Shown here in pieces: positions 1 through 9,476 of a stretch of 41,259 nucleotides of DNA. The DNA is from Thiomargarita sp. (GTDB lineage: Bacteria > Pseudomonadota > Gammaproteobacteria > Beggiatoales > Beggiatoaceae), in NCBI GenBank assembly GCA_020720115.1, contig DYPD01000023.1:1-41259 (forward strand). Direction: 5' to 3'. The translations under genes were made by a program, and so were the position numbers. Under the pieces are notes generated by a model. The model had not been told where the DNA came from, searched no databases, and worked only from the letters and a program-made list of their open reading frames with translations. Position 1 is the stretch's first letter; each line of letters starts with the position of its first letter.

Positions 1-56
1 TTCGTGAAGGCGGTCGCACTGTAGGTGCGGGCGTGGTTGCGAAAATTTTCGAGTAA
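1..56 (+). CDS. tuf: Elongation factor Tu, C-terminal end (partial)
   Basis: The window opens inside a gene whose last 17 residues read REGGRTVGAGVVAKIFE, ending in TAA. This is the conserved C-terminus of EF-Tu, the GTPase that delivers aminoacyl-tRNA to the ribosome. The codon frame starts at base 3. Position directly before rpsJ is the classical end of the str operon. Most of the gene lies outside the window. Confidence 0.95.
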   Translation, partial: REGGRTVGAGVVAKIFE

Positions 57-64
57 ATACAAAT

Positions 65-107
65 ATGCCATTAAAAAGGCAGGATTCTTTTTAATGGCAT
101 TTTTTTT
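65..107 (+). terminator. Rho-independent terminator after tuf
   Basis: A perfect 13-bp stem (65-77 with 88-100) closes a 10-base loop and is followed by seven T (101-107). It separates tuf from the ribosomal-protein operon, so rpsJ should have its own promoter in the AT-rich stretch that follows. Confidence 0.9.
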
Positions 108-177
108 GCTCTTCGTGTCTTTTATTTTTCTGTATAAAGCTATATACTTTCGCGCTTTATTTTTCTTGGGCTAAAAC

Positions 178-489
178 ATGGCAAATCAAAGAATTCGTAT
201 TCGCCTCAAGGCTTTTGATCATCGTTTAATTGATCAGTCTGCACGGGAAATAGTAGAAACGGCTCGGAGAACTGGTGCGCAGTTGCGTGGACCTGTTCCT
301 TTGCCAACCAAAAAAGAACGTTACACTGTGTTGATTTCGCCGCATGCAAATAAAGATGCTCGTGATCAGTATGAGCTGAGAACGCATAAACGTTTGCTGG
401 ATATTATAGACCCGACGGATAAAACTGTGGATGCGCTGATGAAATTGGATTTGGCGGCTGGGGTTGATGTTCAGATTAAATTGAACTAA
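178..489 (+). CDS. rpsJ: 30S ribosomal protein S10
   Basis: This 103-residue protein (start [19 protein letters not shown]) has the full length and conserved core of S10, a 30S head protein that also acts as NusE in transcription antitermination. It is the first gene of the S10 operon. The ATG has only a weak ribosome-binding site. Upstream, TATACT at 143-148 could be a -10 box, but I see no convincing -35 partner. In E. coli the operon is autoregulated by L4 through the rpsJ leader; a leader of only about 25 bases after that box would be too short for the E. coli structure. Confidence 0.97.
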   Translation: MANQRIRIRLKAFDHRLIDQSAREIVETARRTGAQLRGPVPLPTKKERYTVLISPHANKDARDQYELRTHKRLLDIIDPTDKTVDALMKLDLAAGVDVQIKLN

Positions 490-551
490 TTAAATTTATC
501 TGTGATTTTCTGTGTAAAATTTGATATTCAGATGAATTGGGAGTATGAACA

Positions 552-1193
552 ATGAGTGTCGGCATGGTTGGTCGTAAGTGTGGCATGACTCGTATTTTTC
601 AGGAAGATGGTTCCTCTGTCCCTGTTACTGTAGTGGAGCTTGGTCCTAATCGGATTACGCAAATCAAAACTCAGGAGCGGGATGGTTATACTGCTGTTCA
701 GGTGACCTGCGGTGCGCGTAAATCTAGTCATGTCAATAAATCTATGGCGGGACATTTGGCTAAAGCTAATGTAGATGCTGGGCGTGGATTTTGGGAGTTT
801 CGTTTGTCCCAAGAAGAGGTTGCGGGTTATGAAGCGGGTGCTGAAATAAAGCTAGATATCTTTGAAGCGGGTAAAAAAGTGGATGTAACCGGCACTTCTA
901 AAGGTAAAGGTTTTGCGGGTGTGATAAAACGCCATCATTTTAGTGCTCAAGATGCTACGCACGGTAATTCTTTGTCCCATCGAGCCCCAGGTTCTATCGG
1001 GCAAAACCAGACCCCAGGTCGCGTGTTTAAGGGTAAGAAAATGGCGGGGCAAATGGGTAATGTACGCACCACCACTTTGAATTTAGAAGTTGTTCGGGTG
1101 GATGTTGAGCGTAATTTGTTGCTGATTAAGGGTGCTGTTCCTGGTGCGCCAGGTGGCGACGTAGTTGTGCGTCCAGCAGTAAAAGCGAAGTAA
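552..1193 (+). CDS. rplC: 50S ribosomal protein L3
   Basis: This 213-residue L3 starts [16 protein letters not shown] after a GGGAG site nine bases upstream. L3 binds 23S rRNA early in assembly and its loop reaches toward the peptidyl-transferase centre. The conserved [21 protein letters not shown]-type segment is present, including the Gln that PrmB methylates in proteobacteria. The 62-base gap after rpsJ shows no strong structure. Confidence 0.97.
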   Translation: MSVGMVGRKCGMTRIFQEDGSSVPVTVVELGPNRITQIKTQERDGYTAVQVTCGARKSSHVNKSMAGHLAKANVDAGRGFWEFRLSQEEVAGYEAGAEIKLDIFEAGKKVDVTGTSKGKGFAGVIKRHHFSAQDATHGNSLSHRAPGSIGQNQTPGRVFKGKKMAGQMGNVRTTTLNLEVVRVDVERNLLLIKGAVPGAPGGDVVVRPAVKAK

Positions 1194-1206
1194 GGAGAAA
1201 AACAAA

Positions 1207-1830
1207 ATGGAAGTAGCTTTGCAGACGCTTACTGGTGCCGACGGCGCAGGGGTTATAAATGTTTCCGAGCAGATTTTTGCTGTGGATTTTAATCAGGGTT
1301 TAGTGCATCAAGCGGTAGTTGCTTATATGGCCGCGGGGCGCTCTGGTACTAAAGCTCAAAAAACGCGCTCACAGGTTAGTGGTAGTACGATTAAGCCTTG
1401 GCGGCAAAAAGGTACAGGGCGGGCGCGTGCGGGTAATATACGCAGCCCCCTATGGCGCAGTGGCGGTGTAACTTTCGCAGCAGTGCCGCGTGACTATACG
1501 CAGAAGCTTAACAAGAAAATGTACCGAGGTGCATTGCGTTCGATTTTGTCTGAATTATTGCGTCAAGATCGCTTGTTGGTGGTGGATGAGCTTTCCGTGT
1601 CGGCGCCTAAAACCCGTGAATTGGCGGCTAAATTGAAAGCCTTGGGTGAAAACTTGAAAGTGCTGCTTGTGACAGAAACTTGGGATGATAATTTGATTCT
1701 GGCGTCGCGCAATCTGCGTTCTGTGGCAGTCACTAATGTTATCGGTGTTGATCCTGTAACCTTGGTTTGGGCAGAGAAAGTAGTGATTACTTCATCTGCA
1801 TTGAAACAGCTTGAGGAGAAATTAGTATGA
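1207..1830 (+). CDS. rplD: 50S ribosomal protein L4
   Basis: This 207-residue L4 has the internal basic loop around residues 50-90 ([21 protein letters not shown]) that lines the exit tunnel near L22. The start follows an AAGGAG site. In E. coli, L4 represses its own operon both transcriptionally and translationally; whether it does so here is not shown. It lies 13 bases after rplC and overlaps rplW by 4 bases (ATGA). Confidence 0.97.
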   Translation: MEVALQTLTGADGAGVINVSEQIFAVDFNQGLVHQAVVAYMAAGRSGTKAQKTRSQVSGSTIKPWRQKGTGRARAGNIRSPLWRSGGVTFAAVPRDYTQKLNKKMYRGALRSILSELLRQDRLLVVDELSVSAPKTRELAAKLKALGENLKVLLVTETWDDNLILASRNLRSVAVTNVIGVDPVTLVWAEKVVITSSALKQLEEKLV

Positions 1831-2138
1831 GTGCTGTTCAAATGATTGATCAAGCGCGTCTTATGCAGATTTTGCTTGCACCTCGTGTATCAGAAAAAAC
1901 CATAAAAGAGGCTGACAGTAACCGTCATTTTGTTTTCAAAGTGGTGAAAACAGCGAATAAGCAAGAAATTAAACAAGCTGTTGAATTGCTGTTTGAAGTA
2001 AAAGTCTCGGCGGTGCGCACTTTGAATGTCAAGGGTAAGCGCAAAATGTTTGGGCGCATCTCAGGCAAGCGTTCTGATTGGAAAAAAGCCTATGTGTGCC
2101 TTGAAGAAGGTTACGATATTAATTTTGGCGTAGAATAA
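1827..2138 (+). CDS. rplW: 50S ribosomal protein L23
   Basis: This 103-residue L23 forms part of the tunnel exit, where trigger factor and SRP dock. The start at 1827 is chosen because GAGGAG lies 8 bases upstream and the ATG overlaps the rplD stop. This gives a five-residue extension before [19 protein letters not shown], which aligns with the usual N-terminus, so 1842 is the alternative start. Confidence 0.96.
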   Translation: MSAVQMIDQARLMQILLAPRVSEKTIKEADSNRHFVFKVVKTANKQEIKQAVELLFEVKVSAVRTLNVKGKRKMFGRISGKRSDWKKAYVCLEEGYDINFGVE

Positions 2139-2165
2139 ACGCAAAATTTATAAGGTTGATTAATT

Positions 2166-2990
2166 ATGGCAGTGGTAAAAGCAAAACCAACTTCAGCGGG
2201 ACGACGTTTTGTTGTTAAAGTCTCTTCCGATTTACATAAAGGTGAGCCTTATGCACCTTTGTTAGATAGAAAGAATAGATCGGGTGGACGCAACAATACG
2301 GGTCGTATAACTGTACGTCATCATGGTGGTGGTCATAAACAGCACTATCGCGTGGTTGACTTTAAACGCAATGATAAAGATGGCATTCCGGCTAAGGTTG
2401 AGCGTCTGGAATACGATCCAAATCGTACTGCACATCTGGCTTTATTGCTTTTTGCTGATGGTGAACGCCGTTACATAGTTGCACCTAAAAATGTAAATCC
2501 AGGTGACGCTATCATGTCTGGAGATGATGCGCCTATTAAAGCCGGGAATTGCTTGCCGTTGCGCAATATTCCAGTGGGTAGCATGGTGCATTGCGTAGAG
2601 TTCAAACCAGGTAAGGGTGCGCAGATTGCGCGTAGTGCAGGCTCTTCTGTGCAAGTAGTTGCGCGTGAAGGTCAATATGCCACCTTACGACTGCGTTCTG
2701 GCGAAATGCGCAAAGTGCCTGCTGAGTGCCGCGCAACCATTGGTGAAGTAGGCAATAGTGAGCATAATCTGCGTTCTTTGGGTAAAGCAGGGGCATCACG
2801 TTGGCGCGGCATTCGTCCTACAGTGCGCGGGGTGGTCATGAATCCCGTTGATCACCCGCATGGTGGTGGTGAAGGGCGTACTTCTGGTGGGCGTCATCCA
2901 GTTTCGCCTTGGGGTTTTCCCACTAAAGGGGCGAAGACCCGTAGCAATAAGCGTACAGATAAGATGATTGTGCGTCGTCGCCAGAAATAA
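2166..2990 (+). CDS. rplB: 50S ribosomal protein L2
   Basis: This 274-residue L2 is a primary 23S rRNA binder needed for subunit joining and peptidyl transfer. It contains the near-invariant C-terminal stretch [21 protein letters not shown], which includes the histidine important for activity. It has normal length and is preceded by AAGG. A 64-base gap with a short GACAG/CTGTC repeat separates it from rpsS. Confidence 0.98.
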   Translation: MAVVKAKPTSAGRRFVVKVSSDLHKGEPYAPLLDRKNRSGGRNNTGRITVRHHGGGHKQHYRVVDFKRNDKDGIPAKVERLEYDPNRTAHLALLLFADGERRYIVAPKNVNPGDAIMSGDDAPIKAGNCLPLRNIPVGSMVHCVEFKPGKGAQIARSAGSSVQVVAREGQYATLRLRSGEMRKVPAECRATIGEVGNSEHNLRSLGKAGASRWRGIRPTVRGVVMNPVDHPHGGGEGRTSGGRHPVSPWGFPTKGAKTRSNKRTDKMIVRRRQK

Positions 2991-3054
2991 AATATGTAGA
3001 TGACAGTCCGTATTCCTGTCCTCTCTATCAAGCAAAAGTTTTGAAGGATAAGCT

Positions 3055-3330
3055 ATGCCACGTTCAATTAAGAAAGGACCTTTTGCAGATTTGCATCTGC
3101 TAAAGAAAGTTGATGAGGCGCGAGCAAGCAGTAGTAAGAAGCCAATTAAAACTTGGTCTCGCCGTTCCATGATTTTACCGCATATGGTCGGTTTAACTAT
3201 TGCTGTGCATAATGGTCGTCAGCATGTTCCTGTGTATATTACAGAAAACATGGTTGGGCATAAATTAGGTGAATTTGCTTTAACACGCACCTATCGCGGC
3301 CATGCGGCAGATAAAAAATCTAAACGTTAG
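3055..3330 (+). CDS. rpsS: 30S ribosomal protein S19
   Basis: This 91-residue protein starts [19 protein letters not shown], the S19 signature, after a GAAGGA site. S19 pairs with S13 in the head of the small subunit and forms bridges to the 50S. Length and sequence are ordinary. It is followed after 11 bases by rplV. Confidence 0.97.
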   Translation: MPRSIKKGPFADLHLLKKVDEARASSSKKPIKTWSRRSMILPHMVGLTIAVHNGRQHVPVYITENMVGHKLGEFALTRTYRGHAADKKSKR

Positions 3331-3341
3331 AGGAATGAGCC

Positions 3342-3674
3342 GTGGAAGTTTCAGCAACTTATAAATACGCACATATTTCACCGCAAAAATGCCGCTTGGT
3401 TATAGATCAGATTCGTGGTGTGGCTGTTGAAGAGGCATTAAATATTCTGACCTTCAGCACGAAAAAAGCTGCGCCTATGGTGAAGAAAGTGCTAGATTCA
3501 GCGATTGCCAATGCTGAAAACAATGAAGGCGCGGATATTGATGAACTAAAGGTTGCGCGTGTTTTTGTTAATGAAGGGCCAACCATGAAGCGTATGCGAG
3601 CGCGTGCTAAAGGACGTGGGTCTCGCATCCTTAAACGCACCAGTCATATCACTGTAACTGTAGCAGACAGTTAA
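3342..3674 (+). CDS. rplV: 50S ribosomal protein L22
   Basis: This 110-residue L22 has an extended hairpin (around residues 80-100, [20 protein letters not shown]) that lines the exit tunnel and is a site of macrolide-resistance mutations in other bacteria. The start codon is GTG, chosen because AGGA sits 7 bases upstream and the next in-frame Met would remove conserved sequence. Confidence 0.96.
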   Translation: MEVSATYKYAHISPQKCRLVIDQIRGVAVEEALNILTFSTKKAAPMVKKVLDSAIANAENNEGADIDELKVARVFVNEGPTMKRMRARAKGRGSRILKRTSHITVTVADS

Positions 3675-3692
3675 GGTTAAAGAGTTAAACTT

Positions 3693-4376
3693 ATGGGACA
3701 AAAAGTCAATCCAATAGGCATGCGTTTAGGGATCGTTAAAGATTGGTCTTCAAAATGGTATGCAAATAGCCAAGATTATGCGAATTTCTTAAATACCGAT
3801 ATTAAGATTCGTGAATACATCCGCAAAAAACTTGCTCAAGCTTCTGTTAGCGAAATTCGCATTGAACGTCCAGCGCGAAATGCCCGGATTATCATTCATA
3901 CTGCACGTCCTGGCATTGTTATTGGTAAAAAAGGTGAAGATATTGATAAGTTGCGCAAAGAAGTTTCCTTAATGATGGGAATTCCAGTGCATATCAGTGT
4001 CGAAGAAATTCGCAAGCCGGAAGTGGATGCGCATTTAGTTGCCGAAAGCGTTGCCCAGCAATTAGAAAAACGTATCATGTTTCGCCGTGCTATGAAACGT
4101 GCTGTGAGTAATGCAATGCGTTTAGGCGCCCAAGGGGTGCGTATTAATGTTGCAGGACGTTTGAATGGTGCAGAGATTGCTCGTACCGAATGGTATCGTG
4201 AAGGTCGCGTACCCTTGCATACTCTGCGTGCAGATATTGATTATGGTTTTGCTGAAGCGAACACAACTTACGGAGTCATTGGCGTCAAAGTTTTGATTTT
4301 CAAAGGCGAGATTATTGGCAGACCCGAGCAAGAAGTTGCAAAAGAAAAGCCGTCTAAGCCTGAAAAAGGACAATAA
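3693..4376 (+). CDS. rpsC: 30S ribosomal protein S3
   Basis: This 227-residue S3 starts [14 protein letters not shown] and carries a KH domain with the motif [16 protein letters not shown] near residues 72-87, which contacts mRNA at the entry site. The C-terminal tail is lysine- and proline-rich. It is joined to rplP with only 2 bases between stop and start, so translation is probably coupled. Confidence 0.97.
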   Translation: MGQKVNPIGMRLGIVKDWSSKWYANSQDYANFLNTDIKIREYIRKKLAQASVSEIRIERPARNARIIIHTARPGIVIGKKGEDIDKLRKEVSLMMGIPVHISVEEIRKPEVDAHLVAESVAQQLEKRIMFRRAMKRAVSNAMRLGAQGVRINVAGRLNGAEIARTEWYREGRVPLHTLRADIDYGFAEANTTYGVIGVKVLIFKGEIIGRPEQEVAKEKPSKPEKGQ

Positions 4377-4378
4377 TC

Positions 4379-4792
4379 ATGTTACAGCCTAAACGTACAA
4401 AATTTAGAAAGCAGCACAAAGGGCGTAATCGGGGTTTAGCTCAACGTGGTAGTAAAGTGAGCTTTGGTGAGTTTGGCATGAAAGCGGTTACTCGTGGTCG
4501 CATAACTGCTCGACAAATTGAAGCAGGACGCCGTGCAATCAGTCGTCATGTTAAACGTGGCGGAAAGATTTGGATTCGTATTTTTCCTGACAAGCCCATT
4601 AGTAAAAAGCCTTTAGAAGTACGTATGGGTAAAGGGAAAGGTAATGTTGAGTACTGGATTGCACAAATTCAGCCAGGTCGTATCTTGTATGAAATTGAAG
4701 GTGTATCGGAAGAAATAGCACGCGAAGCCTTTCGTCTGGCGGCGGCTAAAATGCCAGTACAAACCACCTTTACAGTGAGGACGGTGATTTAG
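4379..4792 (+). CDS. rplP: 50S ribosomal protein L16
   Basis: This 137-residue L16 starts [20 protein letters not shown] and contacts A-site tRNA and the peptidyl-transferase region. Its ribosome-binding site (AAGGA) lies inside the end of rpsC. The conserved central Arg-rich and MGKGKG segments are present. Confidence 0.97.
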   Translation: MLQPKRTKFRKQHKGRNRGLAQRGSKVSFGEFGMKAVTRGRITARQIEAGRRAISRHVKRGGKIWIRIFPDKPISKKPLEVRMGKGKGNVEYWIAQIQPGRILYEIEGVSEEIAREAFRLAAAKMPVQTTFTVRTVI

Positions 4793-4793
4793 C

Positions 4794-4988
4794 ATGAAGG
4801 CAATTGAATTAAGAGAAAAAAACCCGGATGAACTGAAGCAAGAATTGCTTAGTTTGCTGCGTGAGCAATTTACCTTGCGTATGCAGAGAGGTGCAGAGCA
4901 ACTTAATCGCCATCATCAATTAAGAGTGGTAAGACGCAATATTGCGCGAGTTAAAACAATTTTGACTGAAAAAGGTAGTCGAGTATGA
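4794..4988 (+). CDS. rpmC: 50S ribosomal protein L29
   Basis: This 64-residue, two-helix protein ([19 protein letters not shown]) sits at the tunnel exit beside L23. One base separates it from the rplP stop, and it overlaps rpsQ by 4 bases (ATGA), so the three genes appear translationally coupled. Confidence 0.96.
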   Translation: MKAIELREKNPDELKQELLSLLREQFTLRMQRGAEQLNRHHQLRVVRRNIARVKTILTEKGSRV

Positions 4989-5254
4989 GCGAAGAACAAC
5001 AATTAACGACAACTACCCGCACTCTGATCGGTCGCGTAACGAGTAATAAAATGGATAAAAGCATTACTGTGCTGATTGAGCGCAAGGTAAAGCATCCTCT
5101 GTATGGAAAATTTATTAAACGTTCTACAAAATTGCACGCGCATGATGAAGAAAATAGCTGTCAGGAAGGCGATACCGTTGCTATTGAGCAATGTCGCCCA
5201 ATTTCTAAAACAAAATCCTGGCGGTTGAATAAGATTTTAGAGCGTGCGAAGTAG
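4985..5254 (+). CDS. rpsQ: 30S ribosomal protein S17
   Basis: This 89-residue S17 is an OB-fold protein that binds 16S rRNA. The core begins at [18 protein letters not shown], preceded by a short polar extension ([11 protein letters not shown]). It is the last gene of the S10 operon by the E. coli scheme. A 120-base gap with nested inverted repeats follows before rplN. Confidence 0.96.
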   Translation: MSEEQQLTTTTRTLIGRVTSNKMDKSITVLIERKVKHPLYGKFIKRSTKLHAHDEENSCQEGDTVAIEQCRPISKTKSWRLNKILERAK

Positions 5255-5261
5255 TTCTTTG

Positions 5262-5349
5262 TTTGGAAATAGGATGCAAATTGAGTCAATTGCACTGTTT
5301 CAGTGTTTGCATGACTATTAGATAACAAAAGCTTCGTCTTATTTCCAAA
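5262..5349 (+). repeat. Nested inverted repeats between rpsQ and rplN
   Basis: Three nested pairs are centred on the same loop: 5262-5271 with 5340-5349 (10 bp, TTTGGAAATA), 5274-5280 with 5306-5312 (7 bp), and 5293-5297 with 5301-5305 (5 bp). There is no T-tract, so this is not a standard terminator. A TATAAT box lies just after it (5354-5359). The position matches the S10/spc operon boundary, so it may be a processing or attenuation site plus a spc promoter. No good -35 was found. Confidence 0.6.
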
Positions 5350-5374
5350 TTCATATAATTTTTGGAGTTTAATC

Positions 5375-5743
5375 ATGATTCAAATGCAGTCCATGTTAGA
5401 CGCCGCAGATAACAGTGGCGCACGGCGCTTAATGTGCATCAAGGTGCTGGGCGGATCGCATCGCCGCTACGCAAGCATTGGTGACATCATTAAAGTCACA
5501 ATAAAAGAAGCTGTTCCGCGTGGCAAAGTTAAAAAAGGCGATGTTTATAATGCGGTAATAGTGAGAACTCGCAAAGGGGTGCGTCGTTCCGATGGCTCTT
5601 TGATTCGTTTCGACGGCAATGCGGCTGTGTTATTGAATAATCAATTACAACCTATTGGTACTCGTATTTTTGGTCCGGTGACACGCGAACTGAGAAGTGA
5701 GCGTTTTATGAAAATCATCTCACTGGCCCCAGAAGTGTTATAG
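5375..5743 (+). CDS. rplN: 50S ribosomal protein L14
   Basis: This 122-residue L14 starts [21 protein letters not shown], a beta-barrel protein at the subunit interface that also binds the silencing factor RsfS. A GGAG site lies 8 bases before the ATG. It is the first gene of the spc operon by E. coli convention. Confidence 0.98.
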   Translation: MIQMQSMLDAADNSGARRLMCIKVLGGSHRRYASIGDIIKVTIKEAVPRGKVKKGDVYNAVIVRTRKGVRRSDGSLIRFDGNAAVLLNNQLQPIGTRIFGPVTRELRSERFMKIISLAPEVL

Positions 5744-5776
5744 TCGTTAGCAGCGGTGTTTAAGTGAGGGGTTATC

Positions 5777-6097
5777 ATGCGCAGAATTAAAACAGGCGAT
5801 GATGTGATAATTATCGCAGGCAAAGATAAGGGCAAACAAGGTAAAGTAGTCCGTGTTTTGCAAGAAAATGATCGTGTGGTTGTAGAAAACATCAATTTGG
5901 TAAAGCGCCACACTAAAAGCAATCCGATGCTGAATCAACCTGGCGGTATCGTTCAGAAAGAGATGCCTTTGCATGTTTCTAATGTGGCTTTGTTTAATCC
6001 AGAAACAGGTAAAGCAGATCGCGTTGGATTCAAAATTCTTGAAGACGGGCGGAAAGTACGTTACTTCAAATCCAATAATGAAGTTGTGGATGTGTGA
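5777..6097 (+). CDS. rplX: 50S ribosomal protein L24
   Basis: This 106-residue L24 has a KOW motif near residues 6-33 ([21 protein letters not shown]). It starts 23S rRNA folding. GAGGGG precedes the ATG. The stop lies 2 bases before the chosen rplE start. Confidence 0.97.
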   Translation: MRRIKTGDDVIIIAGKDKGKQGKVVRVLQENDRVVVENINLVKRHTKSNPMLNQPGGIVQKEMPLHVSNVALFNPETGKADRVGFKILEDGRKVRYFKSNNEVVDV

Positions 6098-6099
6098 TC

Positions 6100-6636
6100 A
6101 TGACCAGGTTAGAAGAACAGTATAAAAGTAATGTTGTACCTCGATTAATGTCTAAGTTTGAATACAAGAGCATTATGCAGGTACCCAAAATCACTAAAGT
6201 TACTCTAAACATGGGTTTAGGTGAAGCGGTTGGTGATAAAAAGATTGTTGAAAAAGCTATGGGCGACATGGAAGCTATCGCAGGTCAAAAACCTATTGTA
6301 TGTTTGGCTCGTAAGTCCGTTGCTGGTTTCAAAATCCGTGAAGGTTGGCCTATCGGCTGTAAAGTGACTTTGCGTCGTGATCGCATGTATGAGTTTTTGG
6401 ATCGTTTGATCAGTATTGCGATTCCCCGCATTCGTGACTTTCGTGGCTTTTCTGGAAAAGCTTTTGACGGACGTGGTAATTATACGCTGGGTGTGCGTGA
6501 GCAAATCATTTTTCCAGAAATTGAATATGATAAAATTGATGCTTTACGCGGTATGGATATTACCATTACCACCAGTGCGCGTACAGATGAAGAAGGTCGT
6601 GCGTTGTTAGATGGTTTTAGTTTTCCCTTGAAATAA
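6100..6636 (+). CDS. rplE: 50S ribosomal protein L5
   Basis: This 178-residue L5 starts [17 protein letters not shown] and binds 5S rRNA together with L18 and L25. An in-frame GTG two codons upstream (6094) overlaps the rplX stop; the ATG at 6100 is preferred because it begins the family homology. No strong ribosome-binding site is visible, consistent with coupling to rplX. Confidence 0.96.
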   Translation: MTRLEEQYKSNVVPRLMSKFEYKSIMQVPKITKVTLNMGLGEAVGDKKIVEKAMGDMEAIAGQKPIVCLARKSVAGFKIREGWPIGCKVTLRRDRMYEFLDRLISIAIPRIRDFRGFSGKAFDGRGNYTLGVREQIIFPEIEYDKIDALRGMDITITTSARTDEEGRALLDGFSFPLK

Positions 6637-6648
6637 AGAGCGAGTCTT

Positions 6649-6954
6649 ATGGCGAAACAATCTATGATCAATCGTGATATTAAGCGCACAAAAACTGTAG
6701 CCAAATATGCAGTTAAACGTGCAGAACTTAAGAAATCAGTGATTGATATGACCTTAACTGAAGAAGAACGAGAAGCCGCACGGGTAATGTTACAAAAATT
6801 ACCACGTGATGCTTCTCCTATTCGCCAGCAGAATCGTTGCCGCATAACGGGTAGACCTCATGGTTATTACCGTAAATTTGGTTTGGCGCGCAACAAATTG
6901 CGCGAATATACCATGTTAGGCATGGTACCTGGTTTGCGTAAAGCCAGTTGGTAA
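6649..6954 (+). CDS. rpsN: 30S ribosomal protein S14 (zinc-free type)
   Basis: This 101-residue S14 starts [24 protein letters not shown]. It is the long form without the CxxC zinc knuckle: the C-terminal part reads [21 protein letters not shown], with a single Cys. It binds the 30S head beside S3 and S10. Confidence 0.97.
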   Translation: MAKQSMINRDIKRTKTVAKYAVKRAELKKSVIDMTLTEEEREAARVMLQKLPRDASPIRQQNRCRITGRPHGYYRKFGLARNKLREYTMLGMVPGLRKASW

Positions 6955-6979
6955 TTTTTAATCTCTTTTAGATACTGAG

Positions 6980-7001
6980 AGAATTTTTTATAAAAAATTC
7001 T
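6980..7001 (+). repeat. 22-bp perfect AT-rich palindrome before rpsH
   Basis: Bases 6980-6990 and 6991-7001 are exact reverse complements (centre TTTTTTATAAAAAA), in the 69-base gap between rpsN and rpsH. It has no separate loop or GC core. It may be an mRNA hairpin acting on rpsH translation or stability, or a duplex protein-binding site. Confidence 0.6.
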
Positions 7002-7023
7002 TTTAAGTCTGGAGTCTTAATTT

Positions 7024-7416
7024 ATGAGTATGACCGATCCTGTTGCGGATATGCTGACCCGTATTCGCAATGCTCAAGCGGCTAACAAAATTAATGTTAG
7101 TATGCCTGCCTCTAAAACCAAAAAAGCCATTGCTTCAGTTTTACTGGAAGAAGGTTATATTTCAGGTTTTGCTATTTCTAAAGATGCTAAACCGGAACTA
7201 CAGGTTCAATTGAAATATTACCAAGGTAAACCCGTCATTGAGATGCTTAAACGTGTAAGTCGTCCAGGTTTACGTATTTATAAACCCAAGGATGAACTGC
7301 CTAAAGTGAGAGGCGGTTTAGGCATTGCAATTATTTCCACTTCCAAAGGACTCATGACTGATCGTGCAGCACGTTCTGCTGGACACGGTGGTGAAATCCT
7401 ATGCTATGTATTCTGA
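7024..7416 (+). CDS. rpsH: 30S ribosomal protein S8
   Basis: This 130-residue S8 starts [21 protein letters not shown] and ends in the conserved GGEILCYVF. It binds helix 21 of 16S rRNA, and in E. coli also represses spc operon translation at the rplX-rplE junction. GGAG lies about 10 bases before the ATG. Confidence 0.97.
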   Translation: MSMTDPVADMLTRIRNAQAANKINVSMPASKTKKAIASVLLEEGYISGFAISKDAKPELQVQLKYYQGKPVIEMLKRVSRPGLRIYKPKDELPKVRGGLGIAIISTSKGLMTDRAARSAGHGGEILCYVF

Positions 7417-7425
7417 GGCGATTTC

Positions 7426-7959
7426 ATGTCACGAGTTGCTAAAAACCCAATTACTCTCCCCGCTGGAGTTGAAGTTAAATTAAGCGAACGCCATTTGCAT
7501 GTTAAAGGTGCAAAAGGAGCGCTTGAACATCAGATTCCTGCTGCGGTGGAGATGAAAATTGAAGAAAATGTTGTTTCTTTTCAAATTCAAGAAAAATATG
7601 CTAATGCTAAAGCCTTAGCTGGGACTACCCGAGCTCTAGTCAACAACATGGTGACAGGTGTGAGCCGAGGTTTTGAAAAGAAATTGACGCTCATTGGCGT
7701 GGGCTATCGTGCTCAGGTGCAAGGGAAAGAGTTAAATCTAACATTAGGTTTTTCTCATCCAATCAATTTTCCGATCCCTGAAGGTTTGCAAATAGAAACC
7801 CCCAGCCAGACCGAAATTATCGTGCGTGGTAGCGATAAACAAGCGGTTGGGCAGGCGGCTGCCAATATTCGTGCTTATCGTCCACCTGAACCCTACAAGG
7901 GCAAGGGTGTGCGTTATTCAGACGAGCATGTGGTTCGGAAAGAAGCGAAAAAGAAATAA
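7426..7959 (+). CDS. rplF: 50S ribosomal protein L6
   Basis: This 177-residue L6 ([19 protein letters not shown]) consists of two similar domains. The C-terminal part carries the conserved [17 protein letters not shown]. It sits near the sarcin-ricin loop and the factor-binding site. TGAGGCG precedes the start 9 bases after rpsH. Confidence 0.97.
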   Translation: MSRVAKNPITLPAGVEVKLSERHLHVKGAKGALEHQIPAAVEMKIEENVVSFQIQEKYANAKALAGTTRALVNNMVTGVSRGFEKKLTLIGVGYRAQVQGKELNLTLGFSHPINFPIPEGLQIETPSQTEIIVRGSDKQAVGQAAANIRAYRPPEPYKGKGVRYSDEHVVRKEAKKK

Positions 7960-7972
7960 AGGTTAGCAACTC

Positions 7973-8326
7973 ATGGATAAAAAATCGGCAAGATTGCGCA
8001 GGGCACGCCGTACCCGCGAAAAAATTAAGACTCTGGGTGTTAATCGTTTGTGCGTCTATAAAACCCCAAGACATATTTATGCTCAGGTTATCAGTGCTGG
8101 TGGCGCTACCGTATTAGCCAGCGCATCCACTTTGGATAAAGAATGTCGAGAACAGATTAAACATGGTGGCAATATGGAAGCTGCCAGTTTAATTGGTAAA
8201 GCTATTGCCGAAAAAGCAAAAGCAGCAGGTATTAGCAGTGTTGCTTTTGATCGTTCTGGCTTTAAATATCATGGCTGCATTAAAGCTTTGGCTGATTCAG
8301 CGCGTGAAAGCGGCTTGCAATTCTAA
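7973..8326 (+). CDS. rplR: 50S ribosomal protein L18
   Basis: This 117-residue L18 starts [19 protein letters not shown]. The basic N-terminal arm binds 5S rRNA, and the C-terminal [22 protein letters not shown] is typical. AAAGG precedes the start. Confidence 0.97.
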   Translation: MDKKSARLRRARRTREKIKTLGVNRLCVYKTPRHIYAQVISAGGATVLASASTLDKECREQIKHGGNMEAASLIGKAIAEKAKAAGISSVAFDRSGFKYHGCIKALADSARESGLQF

Positions 8327-8338
8327 GGTGGTTTGAGC

Positions 8339-8854
8339 ATGGCAAATAATAACTTTGATGTACAGACAAAAAGTAGTGACGATTTTATCGAAAAGCTGGT
8401 TGCGGTTAATCGTGTCGCTAAAGTGGTTAAAGGCGGTCGTATTTTTAGTTTTAGTGCCTTGACAGTTGTTGGCGATGGTAAAGGTAAGATTGGCTTTGGT
8501 TATGGTAAAGCGCGTGAAGTGCCCGCTGCAATTCAAAAAGCAATGGAAGCTGCACGCAAGAACATGAAAAAAGTTCAGTTGAATGGTGATACTCTGCATT
8601 ATCCTATTACTGCTCAACATGGTGCAGCAAAAGTGTATATGCAGCCCGCTTCTGAAGGTACTGGGATTATTGCTGGCGGTGCAATGCGTGCGGTACTTGA
8701 AGTGGTTGGGATACATAACGTACTGGCTAAAACCATTGGTTCTTCTAATCCCATAAATGTAACACGGGCAACCTTAAAAGGTCTTTGGGCAATGTCTGCA
8801 CCGGAAGGCATCGCTGCAAAACGTGGCAAAACTTTAGAAGAGATTTTAGGGTAA
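8339..8854 (+). CDS. rpsE: 30S ribosomal protein S5
   Basis: This 171-residue S5 starts [20 protein letters not shown]. The ATG at 8339 is chosen over an in-frame TTG at 8333 because AAGGTGG lies 7 bases before it, but only 2 bases before the TTG. The double-stranded-RNA-binding N-domain (residues 14-75) and the C-domain are complete. S5 guards the mRNA entry site and affects decoding fidelity. Confidence 0.96.
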   Translation: MANNNFDVQTKSSDDFIEKLVAVNRVAKVVKGGRIFSFSALTVVGDGKGKIGFGYGKAREVPAAIQKAMEAARKNMKKVQLNGDTLHYPITAQHGAAKVYMQPASEGTGIIAGGAMRAVLEVVGIHNVLAKTIGSSNPINVTRATLKGLWAMSAPEGIAAKRGKTLEEILG

Positions 8855-8856
8855 TC

Positions 8857-9039
8857 ATGGATAAAAAAATCAAAGTAACCTTAGTGCGTAGCACTAATAA
8901 ACGCTTAGCAACGCATAAAGCCTGTGTGGCGGGTTTAGGTTTGCGTCGTATGCATCACACGGTTGAAGTGAATGACACGCCTGCTGTGCGTGGCATGATC
9001 AACAAAGTCTCTTACTTGTTAAAAGTGGAAGAAAGCTAA
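8857..9039 (+). CDS. rpmD: 50S ribosomal protein L30
   Basis: This 60-residue L30 starts [17 protein letters not shown] at 8857, two bases after the rpsE stop. A longer in-frame start at 8785 would run through rpsE and adds 24 non-homologous residues, so it is rejected. The protein lies on the 50S surface near helix 38 contacts. Confidence 0.95.
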   Translation: MDKKIKVTLVRSTNKRLATHKACVAGLGLRRMHHTVEVNDTPAVRGMINKVSYLLKVEES

Positions 9040-9041
9040 TC

Positions 9042-9476
9042 ATGCGCTTAAATACTTTACAGCCTGCAGAAGGCTCGAAAACGGCTGCTAGACGTGTTGG
9101 ACGCGGAATAGGTTCAGGCTTAGGTAAAACCTGTGGTCGCGGTCATAAGGGACAGAAAGCACGCGCTGGTGGTTTTCATAAAATGGGCTTTGAAGGCGGT
9201 CAAATGCCTTTACAGCGTCGCTTACCTAAAGTTGGCTTTAGCTCACATATTGCAGAAATTGTTGCTGAAATTCGTTTGCATGAATTAGAAAAGGCTGAGG
9301 GTGAATTTATTGATTTATTGGCTTTAAAGAAGGCTAAAATCATTCCTCACCATATTCAGCGTGCAAAGATTATTTGTTCAGGAAAAATAACTAAGTCTTT
9401 GAAGATCAAAGGTTTGGCGGTGACTCCTGGAGCGCGGGCGGCAATTGAAGCTGTAGGTGGCAGCATTGAGGACTAA
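9042..9476 (+). CDS. rplO: 50S ribosomal protein L15
   Basis: This 144-residue L15 starts [22 protein letters not shown]. Its glycine- and arginine-rich N-terminal arm ([22 protein letters not shown]) threads into 23S rRNA. The TAA stop shares a base with the secY ATG. Confidence 0.97.
   Translation: MRLNTLQPAEGSKTAARRVGRGIGSGLGKTCGRGHKGQKARAGGFHKMGFEGGQMPLQRRLPKVGFSSHIAEIVAEIRLHELEKAEGEFIDLLALKKAKIIPHHIQRAKIICSGKITKSLKIKGLAVTPGARAAIEAVGGSIED

Noticed and set aside
528-812. Minus-strand frame opposite rplC, and similar long frames opposite other ribosomal genes
   Set aside because: They overlap strongly conserved genes, have no ribosome-binding sites and encode no recognisable proteins.
8785-8856. 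Extended start for L30
   Set aside because: It lies within rpsE and adds unrelated residues; the ATG at 8857 begins the homology.
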